Assembly (NCBI GenBank): GCA_014529385.2 | Contig: CM043969.1 | Coordinates: forward strand, 73,244,176-73,304,175 | DNA: 60,000 nucleotides | From: Adiantum capillus-veneris | Taxonomy: Eukaryota > Streptophyta > Polypodiopsida > Polypodiales > Pteridaceae | Reading direction: 5' to 3' | In this document: in pieces, positions 11,067 to 25,880 of the stretch | How positions within the stretch are numbered: the first letter of the stretch is position 1 | How the letters are laid out: each line of letters starts with the position of its first letter | Program-made: the position numbers and the translations under genes | Notes under the pieces: generated by a model | Seen by the model: the letters and a program-made list of their open reading frames with translations, nothing else | Database searches by the model: none | What the model was told of the DNA's origin: nothing

Positions 11067-11737
11067 CAAGGTTGTTTCCGTACGTACGTACGGTATGGTT
11101 CCGTACCGTACGGTACGTCTGTACGGTATCCGTACGCACCGTACGATTCCGTACGTACCCCAAAAAAAAAAAAAAACCCTCTGAAAAAATAAACCTCTGT
11201 AAAAAAAAAAATCGCCAACAGTGCCTATTCCCCGTGGTCGGATTAGGTGGGCGAGGCCTTTAATAAGTCCACCTATCCTATATTGGTTATTATCACAACA
11301 GAGAATCGGAGAGTAGAACAGAGTCTCTGCACAGAGACCAAGGAAGGATTTGCCGCCACCAATAAGGTTCTTTCTCCCTCCCTCCCTCCCTCTCTTTGTG
11401 TTTGGAGTCTGCAAGGAGGCACTCTAGAGTCCTGACCTCGCGAAAGATTGTAAGTTTTGTATTCAACTTGGAAGTGTGCGTTAATTGTGTTGCAGAGTTA
11501 TCTAGCGGTTACTTAACTTGTGGGGTGATTTTAAGTGTTTTTTGAAAGTTGTGGCTATGTTTAAGTATTGTGCAGTGTTTTTAAACTAGATAGGTTGTAT
11601 ATAAATTTGAAATTCTTTGTATTTTTAGCTTTTAAAAAATATACTACGAATTTTACGTACCTTATGGCCCAATCCATACGGTACAACGTACAGTACGTAC
11701 CGAACACGTACCGAATACTACGTACCTTACAACCTTG
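11067..11737. mobile_element. hAT-type non-autonomous DNA transposon
   Basis: The 671-bp element begins CAAGGTTGT and ends ACAACCTTG, a perfect 9-bp terminal inverted repeat. CCCCTTGG lies directly on both sides (11059-11066 and 11738-11745), an 8-bp duplication diagnostic of the hAT superfamily. Both subterminal regions (about 11080-11160 and 11655-11725) are packed with GTACG/CGTAC words in both orientations, resembling clustered transposase sites. The interior has a 14-A run and no transposase, so it would need an enzyme from elsewhere. Confidence 0.88.
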
Positions 11738-11745
11738 CCCCTTGG

Positions 11746-12087
11746 CAACTTTTCGCTCACACCAAGGTTGCTTTTTTCCACCTCACATTGATTGGCCTGC
11801 CGCTAAGTGCAAGGTCTGAGAGTGGAAAAGAGGAATGAGGGGAGGTTGGACAAGCCCTTCTTTTCTGCATTACTTGCCACTCTTTTTAAACACAGATTAG
11901 TAATCGACACGCCCAAGTGGTCTTGGGTTGCGTTCAATCACAACAAGCACAAAATATTTATGTGGTTCTTTGTGCTTCTTTCCTTGAGTGATGATACCGA
12001 ACACTGTCAAAGAGCTCTAATACCAAAGTAATGTGCAGCAGAAGTAAGTGATGGTGTATCCTCATAAATAATGTGTGTCCTTAACCT
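11746..12087. other. Unassigned spacer
   Basis: No domain was recognised. It begins with the right-hand CAAC flank of the hAT element and ends at the truncated G2 integrase. Confidence 0.4.
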
Positions 12088-12420
12088 TCAAAGAAAATGG
12101 TTGGGTCTTACTTAAGTATCCCAAATCTCAATTGAAGTAAACGACGGGCAAAAATCCTACGGGCCATCAAAAGTATTATGCTAAACTAGTAAAAAGATAC
12201 TATGGCCCTTTTCAAATCTTGAAGCCAATCAATTACATGGCTTATCAACTCAAGTTGCCCAACCATTGGCTCATACACAATGCTTTTCATGTGAGCCTAC
12301 TTGAGCCCTACAAAGGAGAGCCACCAAGAGAACCAATTATTGAAGACCCATTAGAGATAGAAGATCAAGAAGAGGTGCTCTAACCCGAAGCTATCCTTCG
12401 GCATGAAGACAAGGTGCAAC
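12088..12420 (+). pseudogene. G2 integrase C-terminal fragment
   Basis: The plus strand matches the reverse complement of 26130-26470 in the G2 element. It covers KENDWVL-type residues, then YYGPFQILKPINYMAYQLKLP, then NAFHVSLLEPYKG. It is truncated upstream: no core, RT or 5' LTR. A deletion after the GAAGACAAGGT word joins it directly to LTR sequence. Confidence 0.75.
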
Positions 12421-13888
12421 CCAAATGAGTTTCTCGTATTAAACTGATCATTTAATGTGGGAGAAGAATATAGACATGTGCTTATGGATCTATCTCAACA
12501 CGGGGCCAAAGTCAAAGGGTCCAAATGAGAGATGGTATGTCAAAGAGAAATGCTAGAATGGAGCTTAAAGACCTTCGGATAAGCTTCATTAAAGACCTCC
12601 AAAGGTTAGTGTTAAAAATCCTTATACCTTAGGCAAGCTAGGGCTATGCTTGAGGTCGGAACACGGCCCAAGCTTGAGGTGCTTGTCGTGTTTGCTGACT
12701 AAGGTGCTTGCCGGCTAAGGTGCTTGAGGTGCTTAATGACAAAGGTGCTAAGGTGCTCCATGACTAAGGTGCTTGAGAGGCTTAAGGTGTTCCAAAAGTC
12801 AACAAGGATTTCTACACATGGGGGGAGAGAACACACACCCCCTCACACAAGGCAAGCCTAGTCTATAGACTCTAGAGGTAACAAGGACACATGTCAAGCT
12901 CCTCTCCATGTTGCCCTCATAAGGTGCCTACAGCCTATTGGTTGGCCTCTAAAGGAGTCCAATAATCTTTTAGCTAATTAAATTAATTGTTTAAGCATTT
13001 ATCAAGTCCTCTCTCTCAAAGGGAAAAGGAGGACACTTGTCCAAAGACTACCCTACTACTTGAATGGACCCAGGCTTGTGATTGGCTAGGCTTGAGAGAG
13101 CCAATGAGCTTCAAGCATGAGCTAGAAGAGAGGGTCGACCCAAGCAAGGAGGGGACTTGCTTGCAAGGCATACTCTCTCCCCCCACACACACACACACAC
13201 ACACTCTCATTGTGGACGTGCCAAGTGCAAGAACTCCATCTCCTTCTCCAAGCTTGTTGAGAAGTTGAGAGCCTACACCAACACTCTTGGCTATGGCATG
13301 CAAATCCAACCAAGAGCCATGCTTCGAGGCTTAAGCTTGTCATCTTCCCCATCTTTATTACTATGCTATTATGCTATGCTAAGCAAGAAGAGTAATGATA
13401 AGTGAGGAACTATTTCTTTCTCCTATGAATGATTCTTCTTCCTCTTTTCTACCCTCATTCCCTGCTAGCTCTCTCCACCTTCGAAGGTGTTTGAGGCCTT
13501 GGGACTGAGGCCGGGGATAGTTAATGCTTTTACAAAGGTTATGTTATCCTCGTGATGCAGGAAGCTTTCCATCTTCATTGCATCACCTAGGTCACAAGGA
13601 ACACAAAGATTGTATTGTACCAAGTCTCTATTTATGGGAGAATCTATAATACAAAAGCCTATTGGAGGGAGGATCGGCTCCACATAAATCCGGTCCTCAA
13701 CTGTTGTCAAGTTCTTCAACTCTCTCTTGCAAAAGTATTGTTCATGCCCAAGTTAATTAAGTATAATGGTTATGTTGCTACCGCTAATTAAGTTCATCCT
13801 CTATGTTCTCAAAGTAGTCTCATTAAAATGCTCACTATAATTCTCTTAATTCCGCTATTCTCAATGTTCATAGGCCATTTCCATTACA
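12416..13888 (+). repeat. G2 3' LTR (first bases missing)
   Basis: The LTR runs from ACCCAAATGAG to CCATTTCCATTACA. It aligns in opposite orientation with 24360-25880, 31101-32634 and 47466-49698, sharing for example the CTTCGAAGGTG and GGAGCC.ATCC landmarks. Compared with the complete copy, about the first 35 bases are absent. It contains a (CA)n tract (13186-13203) where the other copies have mixed (GT)n and (CT)n tracts. Confidence 0.82.
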
Positions 13889-14091
13889 CTTATGCTTGAT
13901 GCTAATGCTTCTACTAGGTACTAATGGCTTGTGCAATCAGAGGGTATGCAGCTACTCTGAGTGCCAGGACATGCACCTCCTGCATACAAGCTCACAAGAT
14001 TGCCAGATAACTTCCTAGGTTGTCCTAAACCCTAGGAATAGGAGTTACAAATTGTCCACATGTACATAGGGTTAAATGTGCACATGAAAAG
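13889..14091 (+). repeat. R1 LTR, 3' fragment
   Basis: It aligns with the last 200 bases of the R1 LTRs (CAATCAGAGGGTATGCA, ACAAGCTCACAAGATTGCCAGA, ACATAGGGTTAAATGTG). It directly abuts the G2 LTR, so G2 probably inserted in or truncated it. The bases 14092-14334 that follow show nothing I can name. Confidence 0.65.
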
Positions 14092-14334
14092 AGTGTAGTG
14101 TTATGTAATGCATCTGGATCTGATAAGGTTAACAAGCTTAGGGGAGGTCGTCGACCGCGGACTAGGGTTAGCAAGCTGAGAGGCATTTAGTAGATTCCAA
14201 GCAAGGGCCGTCGCGATGTCACCGTAGAGGCGGCTATGACAACAAGAAAGTAAAGCTACAGAAATTGAGCTTGTGAGCAATAGCAAGGTCTCAATGCAAA
14301 CAATATCTAGGCAAACTGAGCCAAAAAAGAGGTA

Positions 14335-15384
14335 TGTAACACAAGGCTACTTTACTTCACTTGAAAGAAACTAAACTAAACACAATGGAAGAGAGACTCA
14401 GAAAGAAAGAGAGAGAGAGAGAGAGATGACACCGTATATCAGGTCCCAACCACCCTCAAAGGCCCGCTTGTTCTATTGCAAAAGCAAGTACTTGCTTTGA
14501 TTCCTTGCACAAATGTTGATACAATCGCTAGATGTTGAATATTGAGTGTTGATGCTTCATGCAGATGAATTGCAAAATGCTAGGGCTAATCTGATGCAAA
14601 ACGCTGGACTAATCTAATGCAAAACGCTGGGCTCAACTGATGCAAAATGCTGATGATGTTGGGGTGCTAGCAACAGAAACGCTAGGAGTTGAGGTGTTGT
14701 GGACATAAGAAGCATTATAAATGATCTCATTGATCGGATCTGTGGGTTCCGATCCAGCATACTTGCTAAGAAGACTTACATGAAAAGAATTATATATTCA
14801 TCGATGACTAGGTAAAGCAAGCCTGAAAGCCACTTCATTGATCCATGAGGCTATGGCTGAAAACGCCAGGTGGCTGGGGTCTTCATGGCGAGGATGACTT
14901 GATGAAAAACGCTAGGAAGCTGAGGTTCTTGCTTGGAGGGAAAACGCCACCAAGGGGGGGATCTTGCTGAGAGAGAGAGAGAGGGGGAACCTGCTGCTTG
15001 CGGCCTGTGTTCTCCTTGCTCTTCTGCCAATTAGTGCTAGCCTAGGTTTGCTTATAGACCAACTTACTCAATTTTCCCTACCTACTTTCCAACAAAAGTT
15101 ACTTAAAAATAATAAGTAAAAAATGTCAAAAATAGGAAAAATAGGTTAAATGCACTGAAAATTTCCCTTAATGGATTCTGATGAATTCTGATGGAAATGC
15201 TGATGATCATGCTATGTGCAACCAGAGGATATGCATCTACACTAAGTGTTTGGGCATACACGGTCTGCGAACAGACTCACAAAAGTGCCAAAACACTTGC
15301 TAATCTAGACTGACTGGACTGACTGAACCCTTGTCGTGCTGTAGCTTGTCCACGGACACATAGGGTTGGATGTGTCACGTGACA
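14335..15384 (+). repeat. R1 LTR copy
   Basis: TG...CA-bounded, 1050 bp, homologous to 4405-5597 over most of its length, including the AAAACGCT-rich middle and the 3' end GTCACGTGACA. The flanks (AGGTA and TAATA) are not a convincing duplication, so truncation or rearrangement is possible. It lies head-on against the minus-strand integrase fragment at 15385. Confidence 0.75.
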
Positions 15385-16440
15385 TAATACATAGTAGCAA
15401 GGTAAAGATACATTCATTCTTTCTAAGAGCATTTTCTTTTGCCTTTAGAAGTCGAATTCTCATCATTTTACTTCCTTCTCAGTTGAATTTTCTCAAAGTT
15501 CAGCAATACCCAACCAATTTTCTTTTACATCCATATGTCTTTTGTGCTTATCAGCAACCTTCTTGTGTTTTTCGTATGAACTTGCAATGGTTGTCCTCAC
15601 TTAAGAAAAAACAATATCCAAGTCTCTTACGTATTCATCAGCTCCAAAGATTTCATCCTTATTGCGTAGAATAGGTGTAAAATCAATTTGCCATACACAA
15701 TTTCAAAAGGAGCCTTTCCTATGAATGCATGCATTGTATTGTTACGCGGTAGATACTTTTCTCATGAAGCCCTTTGATCCACAACATAGCATTTCAAAAT
15801 ATCCAAGGCGACTGAATTTAAAGCCTCATTTTATCCATCCGTTTGAGGATGATAAGCCAGTGAACAATGAAGCTTGTTTCCATGTTATCAAACAATGCTC
15901 TCCAAATGAGACTTGTAGTTCTGGGATCTCTATCTCTCTCAGTAGACTTAGGCATTCCATGATGTTTGAACCCCTGTGCAAGACCCATTTTAGCCATATG
16001 CTCAACTTTGATGGTTTTCTTAAGTGGCAAAAAGTGCGCTTATTTGCTAAATCTCTGGATAATCGTCCAGATAGCATCATTGCCTTGTTGTGTCCTTGAC
16101 AAATCCATTATGAAGTTCATTGTAATGCTTTTCCATAGCAAACAAGCAATTTATGCCTGGTAAACTTGACCTTTTGGCAAGTTATACACTCACGTACATA
16201 TGCTCTATCATAAGTGTTGTAGGCATTATTCCTCTATGACCAGCAAAGGAGGAGTATGACACTCATCCAATAACTTTATGCCTCAACTCTGCTATAATAC
16301 ATGAGCGATTGTCTTTCATTATGACATAAGAAGCATGTGAATGATCAAATCCGCCTATATTGCAAAATCAGCATCTACAGCATACAATTCACACGTCACC
16401 AATAAATCACTGTGGGATGCAATAGAAATGTTTTGTAGAG
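15385..16440 (-). pseudogene. Ty3/gypsy integrase fragment
   Basis: On the minus strand, decayed integrase is recognisable across three frames. From the 5' side these are MKDNRSCIIAELRHKVI, then a CHTPP..AGHRGIM zinc region, then FKHHGMPKS / RDRDPR / WRALFDNM from the catalytic core. Next come a YHPQTDG-like piece near 15840 and a FAYNNTMHAFIGKAPFE-like piece near 15720. LTRs, RT and gag are missing. It abuts the R1 LTR at 15384. Confidence 0.75.
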
Positions 16441-17130
16441 TTGGAATGACCAGAAAATTGAAGCTTCACACACCCACACAACACACCCATCACACATGCA
16501 AACAAGGAATTAGGCGTAAAAACAAAGAAGAGAAAACAGTGAAACAAAAGAAGAGACAAAACGCAAAACAAAGAACAGAAAGGCAACAAACAAAAATGGT
16601 GGACAATTCGTGCATCCGAGGAGGTCGAGCTGCCCATTGCATTGGTAGGTCTAGAAACATATCAGCATTTTGCTGACCAACCGGTGCTGGCCACAAGAAC
16701 AGCTCCCATGTCCCGGCTATTTGCATGGGCAATCTGAACGCTGCCTCACGCATAGCTATTTATGGTAGCCCAAATTGAGCCACAACCACTGACGCTGCCT
16801 AAAGATATTGAAAACTCTATCAAATTGAATGCATGCTAGAAAAGCTTTGCTTAAAACTTGCAAACAGCTCTAGCTGACTATCATGGGCAACTTGATACAA
16901 GATGAGCAATCCTAAAGTTAGCTCCTTATGTGCTACACGCTTTCCAGCATTTGGTATACTGGAATGAAAGCCTAATATTATATCCCTTCTGCTGCTGCTT
17001 CCAATAACATTCCTGTACTAAAAACAACTGCTTCATAAATCGGGCATAAAGGCAAGAATTGCAACACATAAGAGACTGAACGGTGTTTGAAAGCGCCTTG
17101 GAACAGTTAATCCACAACCACAATAATCAG
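16441..17130 (-). other. Unassigned, possible downstream gene remnant
   Basis: Minus-strand open pieces (LTLGLLILYQVAHDSQLELF near 16920-16860; AAFRLPMQIAGTWELFLW near 16745-16690) look more protein-like than random sequence. I do not recognise them, and they are not convincing NOP14. They could be later exons of a gene that begins at 17712 or of another captured gene. Confidence 0.3.
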
Positions 17131-17136
17131 CTCTCA

Positions 17137-17712
17137 CAGAATGACGTGCCTGTCTTTCTCGCTGGAAACGCAGAATAGCCTTGTCCTCTTCAGTGAGGCC
17201 TTCGTCTCTCTCTCCAAAGCGATGATCCAAAAATACATTAGCTTTGCCTCTGCTTTGAAACTCCTGTAGGATTGTCTTCTTTCTCTGCAAAAAAAGCAAT
17301 GTCACAATGATGACAGCTAATTAACTAATAGTTTAACAGCTGGCAATGCTAAAATGCAGCTGGCAAAACGAAATCTGCACATGAAACATGTACGAAGCAC
17401 GCGCAACCAGGAGAAACAAGTGAGGGAATAGTACACTCTTACCTTGTCAATTGCTGCAGAGCGAGACAGTCCAGCACGACGCCCTTCAAGCTTACTCTTT
17501 CTTCCCAAAATCTCAAATTTGCGCTTGGTCCACTGGCTCTCAAAGAGGTTCGCTCCATCTCCAACATTGGAGAGCTTGGCCTTGGTGCGCGCGACAGACT
17601 CGGGGCCCCCAACCCTAGTACGCTTTGCCGCTGATGCCGATGAGAACGACGATGCTGCTGCATACGACTTCCTCTTCCCAATTTTCTTCGACTTCTTTTG
17701 CCTGCTGGCCAT
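17137..17712 (-). pseudogene. NOP14-like nucleolar protein, 5' two-exon fragment
   Basis: Exon 1 (17712-17443, 90 codons) opens with a basic N-terminus. It continues GGPESVARTKAKLSN, ANLFESQWTKRKFEILGRK and RRAGLSRSAAIDK. A GTAAGA donor follows, the intron runs 17442-17285, and a T-rich GCAG acceptor precedes exon 2 (from 17284). Exon 2 encodes RKKTILQEFQSRGKAN, VFLDHRFGERDEGL and EEDKAILRFQRERQ. This order matches the N-terminus of NOP14, a small-subunit processome factor of about 850-900 residues. Roughly 135-140 residues remain and no later exons are recognised. A GTGAGA donor may end exon 2 near 17137. It may be a gene fragment captured or truncated by repeats. Confidence 0.7.
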
Positions 17713-17978
17713 TGTTGACGCTTACTGAAGCAAAGCTCGGTGACCTTTTGTCTCAAGCCCAAAAAAGAATAATAAATCACCAACAGCGCAACCTAACAAA
17801 AATCATCTAAACTAACATAATATAGCCTAGCGTAACGGGGAACCCTTTACACGTTCAACATCTGCGACATAAAGACTAAACTCCAAAATTGAGAAAAGCC
17901 CTTGTGCACACGATAAAGAAGAAGAGAAAGAAAGAGAGAGAAGTAGCCGAAGGCAATCGGCCGTACTAGTATATTATA

Positions 17979-18097
17979 TGGCCTTCCACGTGGTAGGAGC
18001 TGGGGAGCGAGGTAGTGAGCAGCCAAGCTGGATGTTGAGTGCATCGTGAGGGTGCCGCAACGGTTGGAGGAAGGTGAACCATCAGCCAAGTGGGGAG

Positions 18098-18131
<34 letters not shown>
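17979..18131 (+). repeat. Dispersed repeat U1 ending in (GA)n
   Basis: CCTTCCACGTGGTAGGAGCT through GAGTGC followed by (GA)n (about 18101-18131). It is closely matched at 21080-21270, which also ends in (GA)n. Confidence 0.8.
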
Positions 18132-20235
<2,104 letters not shown>

Positions 20236-21079
20236 AAGACGGAAGAAGGTTGCCCCAGCATACTAAAATCGACTACCAATAATAGTTATCCCTTCCATCG
20301 TCCTCTCAACATCATGTTATGACTTCAACCAACTAGCGCCTTGAATCGACGAGGGAACATAAGTAGGGGACCTTTGCAGATGATTACTCTAGGCAACTTA
20401 CCAGCAAGTAGGAGAGAGAGAGAGAGAGAGAGAGGGGTAACGGTGACAGAAACACCGGAGGTGCCTCCTCTCATCGTTATAGATGGCTATCGTTGCAAAA
20501 TCCGAGGAGTTGGAGTATGAGCGGGTAGCTCTAGCAACCAGGTAGTGGTTGAGAGTTGCCTCCTGCGGAATACAAGGCGACGTGCAGTAGCAGGTTACCA
20601 AGCCTCGCGTAGAGCTGCAATTGCAGAAAATCAATACGTGTTTTTCAAAGAGCCGTGATCAGAGAGAGGAAGGATTAGTAATAACTTTTTAAAGTGTATT
20701 AACGTTTTAGAGAGAGAGAGAGATATATTGTGGGCTTTTCTTGCAAAATTGTTTTGATGACCTAGGTTATTGCTTCCGCATGGTCTTTTGGTGAATCTCA
20801 CTCTCAAATAGGATTTTAAAAATAATATTTCCATGTGTGATTATTTATTTTTGTGGGAAGGGGGGGATGTTCAAATAACACCATTGGTGCACTTTGAGAT
20901 GTCTTCAGTCTCATAAAATGTGTCGTTGATGTGTGTGATTATGTGTTTTTGTGGGAAGGGGAGGATGTTCAAATGACTTCACGGGTGCACTTTCACTTCT
21001 ATCCATTTGAAAATGTGGAAGAATAAAAGCACTTACCTCTGTGTTTCTAGTCTATAGCACCATATTATGGAAGAGCTTT
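20236..21079. other. Unassigned, low-coding sequence
   Basis: Includes a (GA)n run at 20410-20434. A short direct repeat also occurs (TTTTTGTGGGAAGGGG.GGATGTTCAAAT at about 20848 and 20946, roughly 98 bp apart). No gene was recognised. Confidence 0.5.
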
Positions 21080-21211
21080 TTCAGGCCTTCCACGTGGTAG
21101 GAGTTGGGGAGCGAGGTTGTGAGTAGCCAAGTCGGACCTTGAGTGCATCGTGAAGGTGCCGCAACAGTTGGAGGAAGGTGAACCGTCAGCCGAGTGGGGG
21201 AGTGGGGAGTG

Positions 21212-21273
<62 letters not shown>

Positions 21274-21334
21274 CAAGCTATGGCCATCAACTCCTATTTG
21301 ACGGGCAATTGAGTGTGTGTGTGTGTGTGTGTGT
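21080..21334 (+). repeat. Dispersed repeat U1 (copy 2) with (GA)n and (GT)n
   Basis: Second copy of 17979-18131. The (GA)n at 21214-21270 is followed by GCTATGGCCATCAACTCC, a sequence also found at 23408 after another (GA)n, and then a (GT)n tract (21311-21334). Confidence 0.82.
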
Positions 21335-23377
21335 GTAACTATTTTTACGTGAATAATAAGACATAGTTGAACTTTTCCATTCAAAAGACATCTGGTTCAG
21401 AGAAAGGGAAATGATAAGTACAAAAACAACTCAGTCTTAGAATTATCGTTGTACAATGCTTATAAGAATGAAGCCTCATTCCAGTATAGAGATATTAGAA
21501 GTACTTCCCCAGTTGTAGGTGTAAGTGTAATCATGTGTAGACAATTGCTTTAAGCCAAAAAAACTTCCAAGATAAGATAGAGTCCTTACCTGCATCCATT
21601 CAAACAAGACAATAGATATGTTAGCCTTGATGTGTTTTACAGGTATCAATGGATTATACCAGTTGTTATCCATGTCCATCTTATAACTTTTTTAACTTAA
21701 ACGTACAATCCAAAGTACTCATGTGTTCCAGATTTTATGTTTTATTATCCTAAAGTTTATATTTCTCATATTTTAATCATAATAGCATACATATTATTCT
21801 GATCAGAAGGTCACTACCCCTTTTGATACGAGTGTCTCCCTATTAAAAGCTTATCAGTCTTTTGAGGTTTTTTTCTTTGTTAGATTAGTCAAGCTCCACT
21901 TCCATTTGCTATATGAAGCCATAAAGTAGCATAAAATTCCATTAATATTTTTAAGAATATAAAACTTGTTTTTGTTTATTAGGATAGACTTTGAATAGTA
22001 TATGCTCATTAGGGTTCAAGGAATCCAACCACCCTACGGTTGTATGCCAATGTGAAGAATACTCTAACTACACTTCCTCTTAGTTTAAAAACAAAATCTT
22101 GTGCCTTGTTGTTTAGCCCACCAAGTGGCCAAACTCCTAATATAAACGTGGTGTTTAGCCAGAACGAGGTTTAAACCTTGAAGCAAACAAGAGCAATCGC
22201 CCTGTGGGGCATTTTTTTCCTTCTCAACAGTATTCGAACTAGTGAATGCCAGAAAAGTGTAATATAACAACCCATCAAAACAACGTATAGATTTCGAACA
22301 AGCAACATCAAGCACCAGAGTTTCTACCAAACCATCCCGAAATGGTACACCCTTCTAGGAGAGCCAGTTAAATACTGCACGACCTGTATCATGTTTAGAG
22401 GCACAACTAGTAACAGTCCAGTGACAGTAAGCAATCGGGGCATACTCCCCATCTAAAAAAGAAAGTAATGAACATTACTCCTACGCAGCAGGTCATCCCA
22501 TCATCTAATACATCAACAGAGTAGCGTTTTATCATGCCAGTCAATCAACAATTATAACAAACCTCAATTTCTAATGTTCAACTATTTTCGCAGAGTTACT
22601 CACAACCGAGTAGAGCAATCCAAATATCATATAAGTATCATACCATACAACCAGTATGCCACGTATTGTCAAGCAAAGCCAACCCACACAGTGGGCCTTA
22701 CCAGGCTAAGCGACATGGTACACCAACCCATAGCCTGGGTGCGTATATCATCCAAAGCTAAATATGTAAACAAGGAGAGAAAAAACCAAAATACCAAGCT
22801 CAGTAAACAGTAACCAACTTGTGTCAGTTGTGTTGCAAGCTCCATGATTGGTGCAACAAAAAGTGAACACAGACACACAGTTCAAACTTTTTATGCAAGT
22901 AGAACACACACAAGGCTAAGTGAGAGGCAGAATGCACCCTCACCTCTTTAAATAGAAGAAGGTAGATCATGATCACTCATGGTGTGTAGCGTGCAGAATC
23001 CTTATCACCCCAAGCACTGAGTAGGCTAGGTGTTGTTTCTCCTGGGGAAACCAAAAAACGTAGCCACCTCTGATGCAGTCCGGTCCAATAGAGCAAAGCA
23101 ACCATAGCGCCTTTAGCATGGCAGGGTAGGTGAGGCCCAGTTATAGAGTAAAAGATTTGTAACCACGTTATATAGCTACCAGATGAAAGACTTCCAACCA
23201 TCATAACCCTATAGGGTTCCTTCCCACTATGGATACCAACTTAGTGTAGTTATGAAAGATATAAATCCATATTTCAAGTGGAAATACATAGCCAGGATGA
23301 CTGCAGTAGGGGGTAGTATAGTTTTTTTATATAAAACCATAAACAGAGACATTACCGATGTGTCTGTATGTGTGTGT
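21335..23377. other. Unassigned AT-richer region
   Basis: Open stretches on the minus strand (for example 21679-21476 and 22330-22085) are short and I recognise no domain. No LTR or transposon boundary was found. Confidence 0.45.
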
Positions 23378-23785
<408 letters not shown>

Positions 23786-23789
23786 TTAG

Positions 23790-24227
23790 ACAGAGAATGA
23801 TGATTAGTATGAACTATAGACTTTCCAATTCATACATGTGTTATGTGATGTAGAACACATTTCCAGTTGTCTATCATCAATACACGTCTCCTAACGGCAT
23901 CGTGCTAATGATAATAGTCTTTTTTGGCAAGATGCTGACGCAAATTTCTAGCTTCATTCGTCTGGGAGAGTGGAAAGGGTAGATAAAGTAATTTGTAAGT
24001 TTTCCAACTCCTAGCAAGAGATCTTACAAATATCTACTAGCTAGAAGCAATGTTAGAGAACTAGGTTTAGTGTAATCCTACTTACAAATTTTGAGGTTTA
24101 ACTCTATATCTAACCCAATAATATAACAATACCTCTTAAATAGATTTATTGGTTTGGTTTGGAGCTCTTAAGCAGTTTGACCCAAAAAGCATTAGCTGTG
24201 AAAGGTGGCGAGGTCATGGAGCTGTGA

Positions 24228-24273
<46 letters not shown>

Positions 24274-24359
24274 GGAGTGTACTCTCTTTAAATTTTGTAG
24301 GTTTTCTCACATTCAAATATAAAATTATATGAGGGGGAGAGAGAGAGAGGGGGGGGGGG
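23790..24359. other. Unassigned spacer with GA and G runs
   Basis: Contains (GA)n at 24229-24270 and a G run at 24350-24361 that abuts the G2 LTR. No gene was recognised. Confidence 0.5.
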
Positions 24360-25088
24360 GGTAATGGAAATGGCTCATGACCTTTGAGAATAGAGGAATT
24401 AAGAGAATTAGAGTGAGCATTTTTGTGAGATTACTTTGAGAATATAGAGAGTGAACTTAATTGATGGTAGCAACATGACCATTATACTTAACTAACTTGG
24501 CATGAATAATACTTTTGCAAGAGAGAGAGTATTAGAGAACATGACAATAGTTGAGGACCGGATTTACTTGGAGCCGGTCCCCCCTCCAAAAGGTGTTTGT
24601 ATTATAGATTTTTCCATCAAGATAGACTTAATACAATACAATATTTGTGTTCCTTGTGACCTAGGTGACGCAATGAAGATGGAAAGCTTCATGCATCACA
24701 AGCATAACATAAACTTTGCAAAAAGCATTAACTATCCCAAGCCTCAGTCCCAAGGCTTCAAACACCTTCGAAGGTGGAGAGAACTAGCGGGGAATGAGGA
24801 AGAAGAATCATCCATAGAAGAAAGAAATAGTTCCTCACTTATCATCACTCTTCTTGCTTAGCATAGCATAATAGCATAGTAATGAAGATGAAGAAGATGG
24901 CAAGCTTAAGCGTTGAAGCATGACTTTTGGTTGGATTGCATTCCATAGCCAAGAGTGTTGGTGTAAGTTGTCCACTTCTCAACAAGCTTGGAGAAGGAGA
25001 TGGAGCTCTTGCACTTTGCACTTCCCACAATGAGAGAGAGTGTGTGTGTGTGTGGGAGAGTATACCCCCCTCTCATGCTTGGTCCACG

Positions 25089-25132
<44 letters not shown>

Positions 25133-25880
25133 TTATTTAATCATATCATTTGGACATGTGTCATCTTTTTCCTCTTCGAGAGAAAGAACTTAATTATTTA
25201 TTTTTATGTATTTAAATTTTCATTGGACCCCTTTAAAGCCTATCCAATAGGATTCAAGCACATCATGAGGGCCAAATGTGAGAATCTTGACATGTGTCTT
25301 TTATGCTTCGTAACGTAAGCTATCATGTTTGAATTGAACACTTCGAGCACCTAGTCATTTATGCATGAAAACCGTTTATGCCTCTTGAGAGATCATGTTT
25401 GAATTGAACACTTCAAGAAGCTTAGTCATTTAAGCATGAGAAGCACCTCAAGCTTGGGCAAGGTTCCCACAAACACCTTAAGCACCTTAGTTAGCAAGCC
25501 GACAAGCACCTCATGCTTGGGTAGGATTCCCACCTCAAGGTCAGCCCTAGCTTGCTAAAGGTCAAAGGACTTTTTAACACTTACTTTTGGAGGTCTTTAA
25601 TGAAGCTAACCCAAAGGTCTTTTAAGCTCCATTAGATGCACGTTGCTCTTTGATAGACTACCTTTTTTTGGACCCTTATTGAGATGTAACCATCTCTCCT
25701 CTTGGTCCCTTGCTGAGGTGAATCAAGAAGTACTTATTGTACATTGCTCTTTGGTAGACCGTCTCCTTTTGAACCCTTTTTGAGATGCAACCATTTCTCC
25801 TTTTGGTCCCTTTGTTGAGATAGGTTTAGAAGCACATATCTATATCCTAACTCTTGTTCCCCTTTTATCTTGGTGTTTGA
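24360..25880 (-). repeat. G2 3' LTR
   Basis: Aligns with 31101-32634 from GGTAATGGAAATGG to the CTTGTTCCCCTTTT word at about 25853-25866. Beyond that point the two LTRs stop matching, so the inner boundary is uncertain and the true LTR start has been replaced or rearranged. It contains (GT)n and (CT)n tracts (about 25039-25054 and 25089-25129). Confidence 0.8.

Noticed and set aside
11009-11414. ORFs across the GTACG-rich area
   Set aside because: They are translations of the hAT subterminal repeats and the A run in several frames.
21476-21679. Minus-strand 67-codon ORF with aromatic-rich start
   Set aside because: Composition is slightly protein-like, but there is no recognisable family, splice context or second frame to support it.
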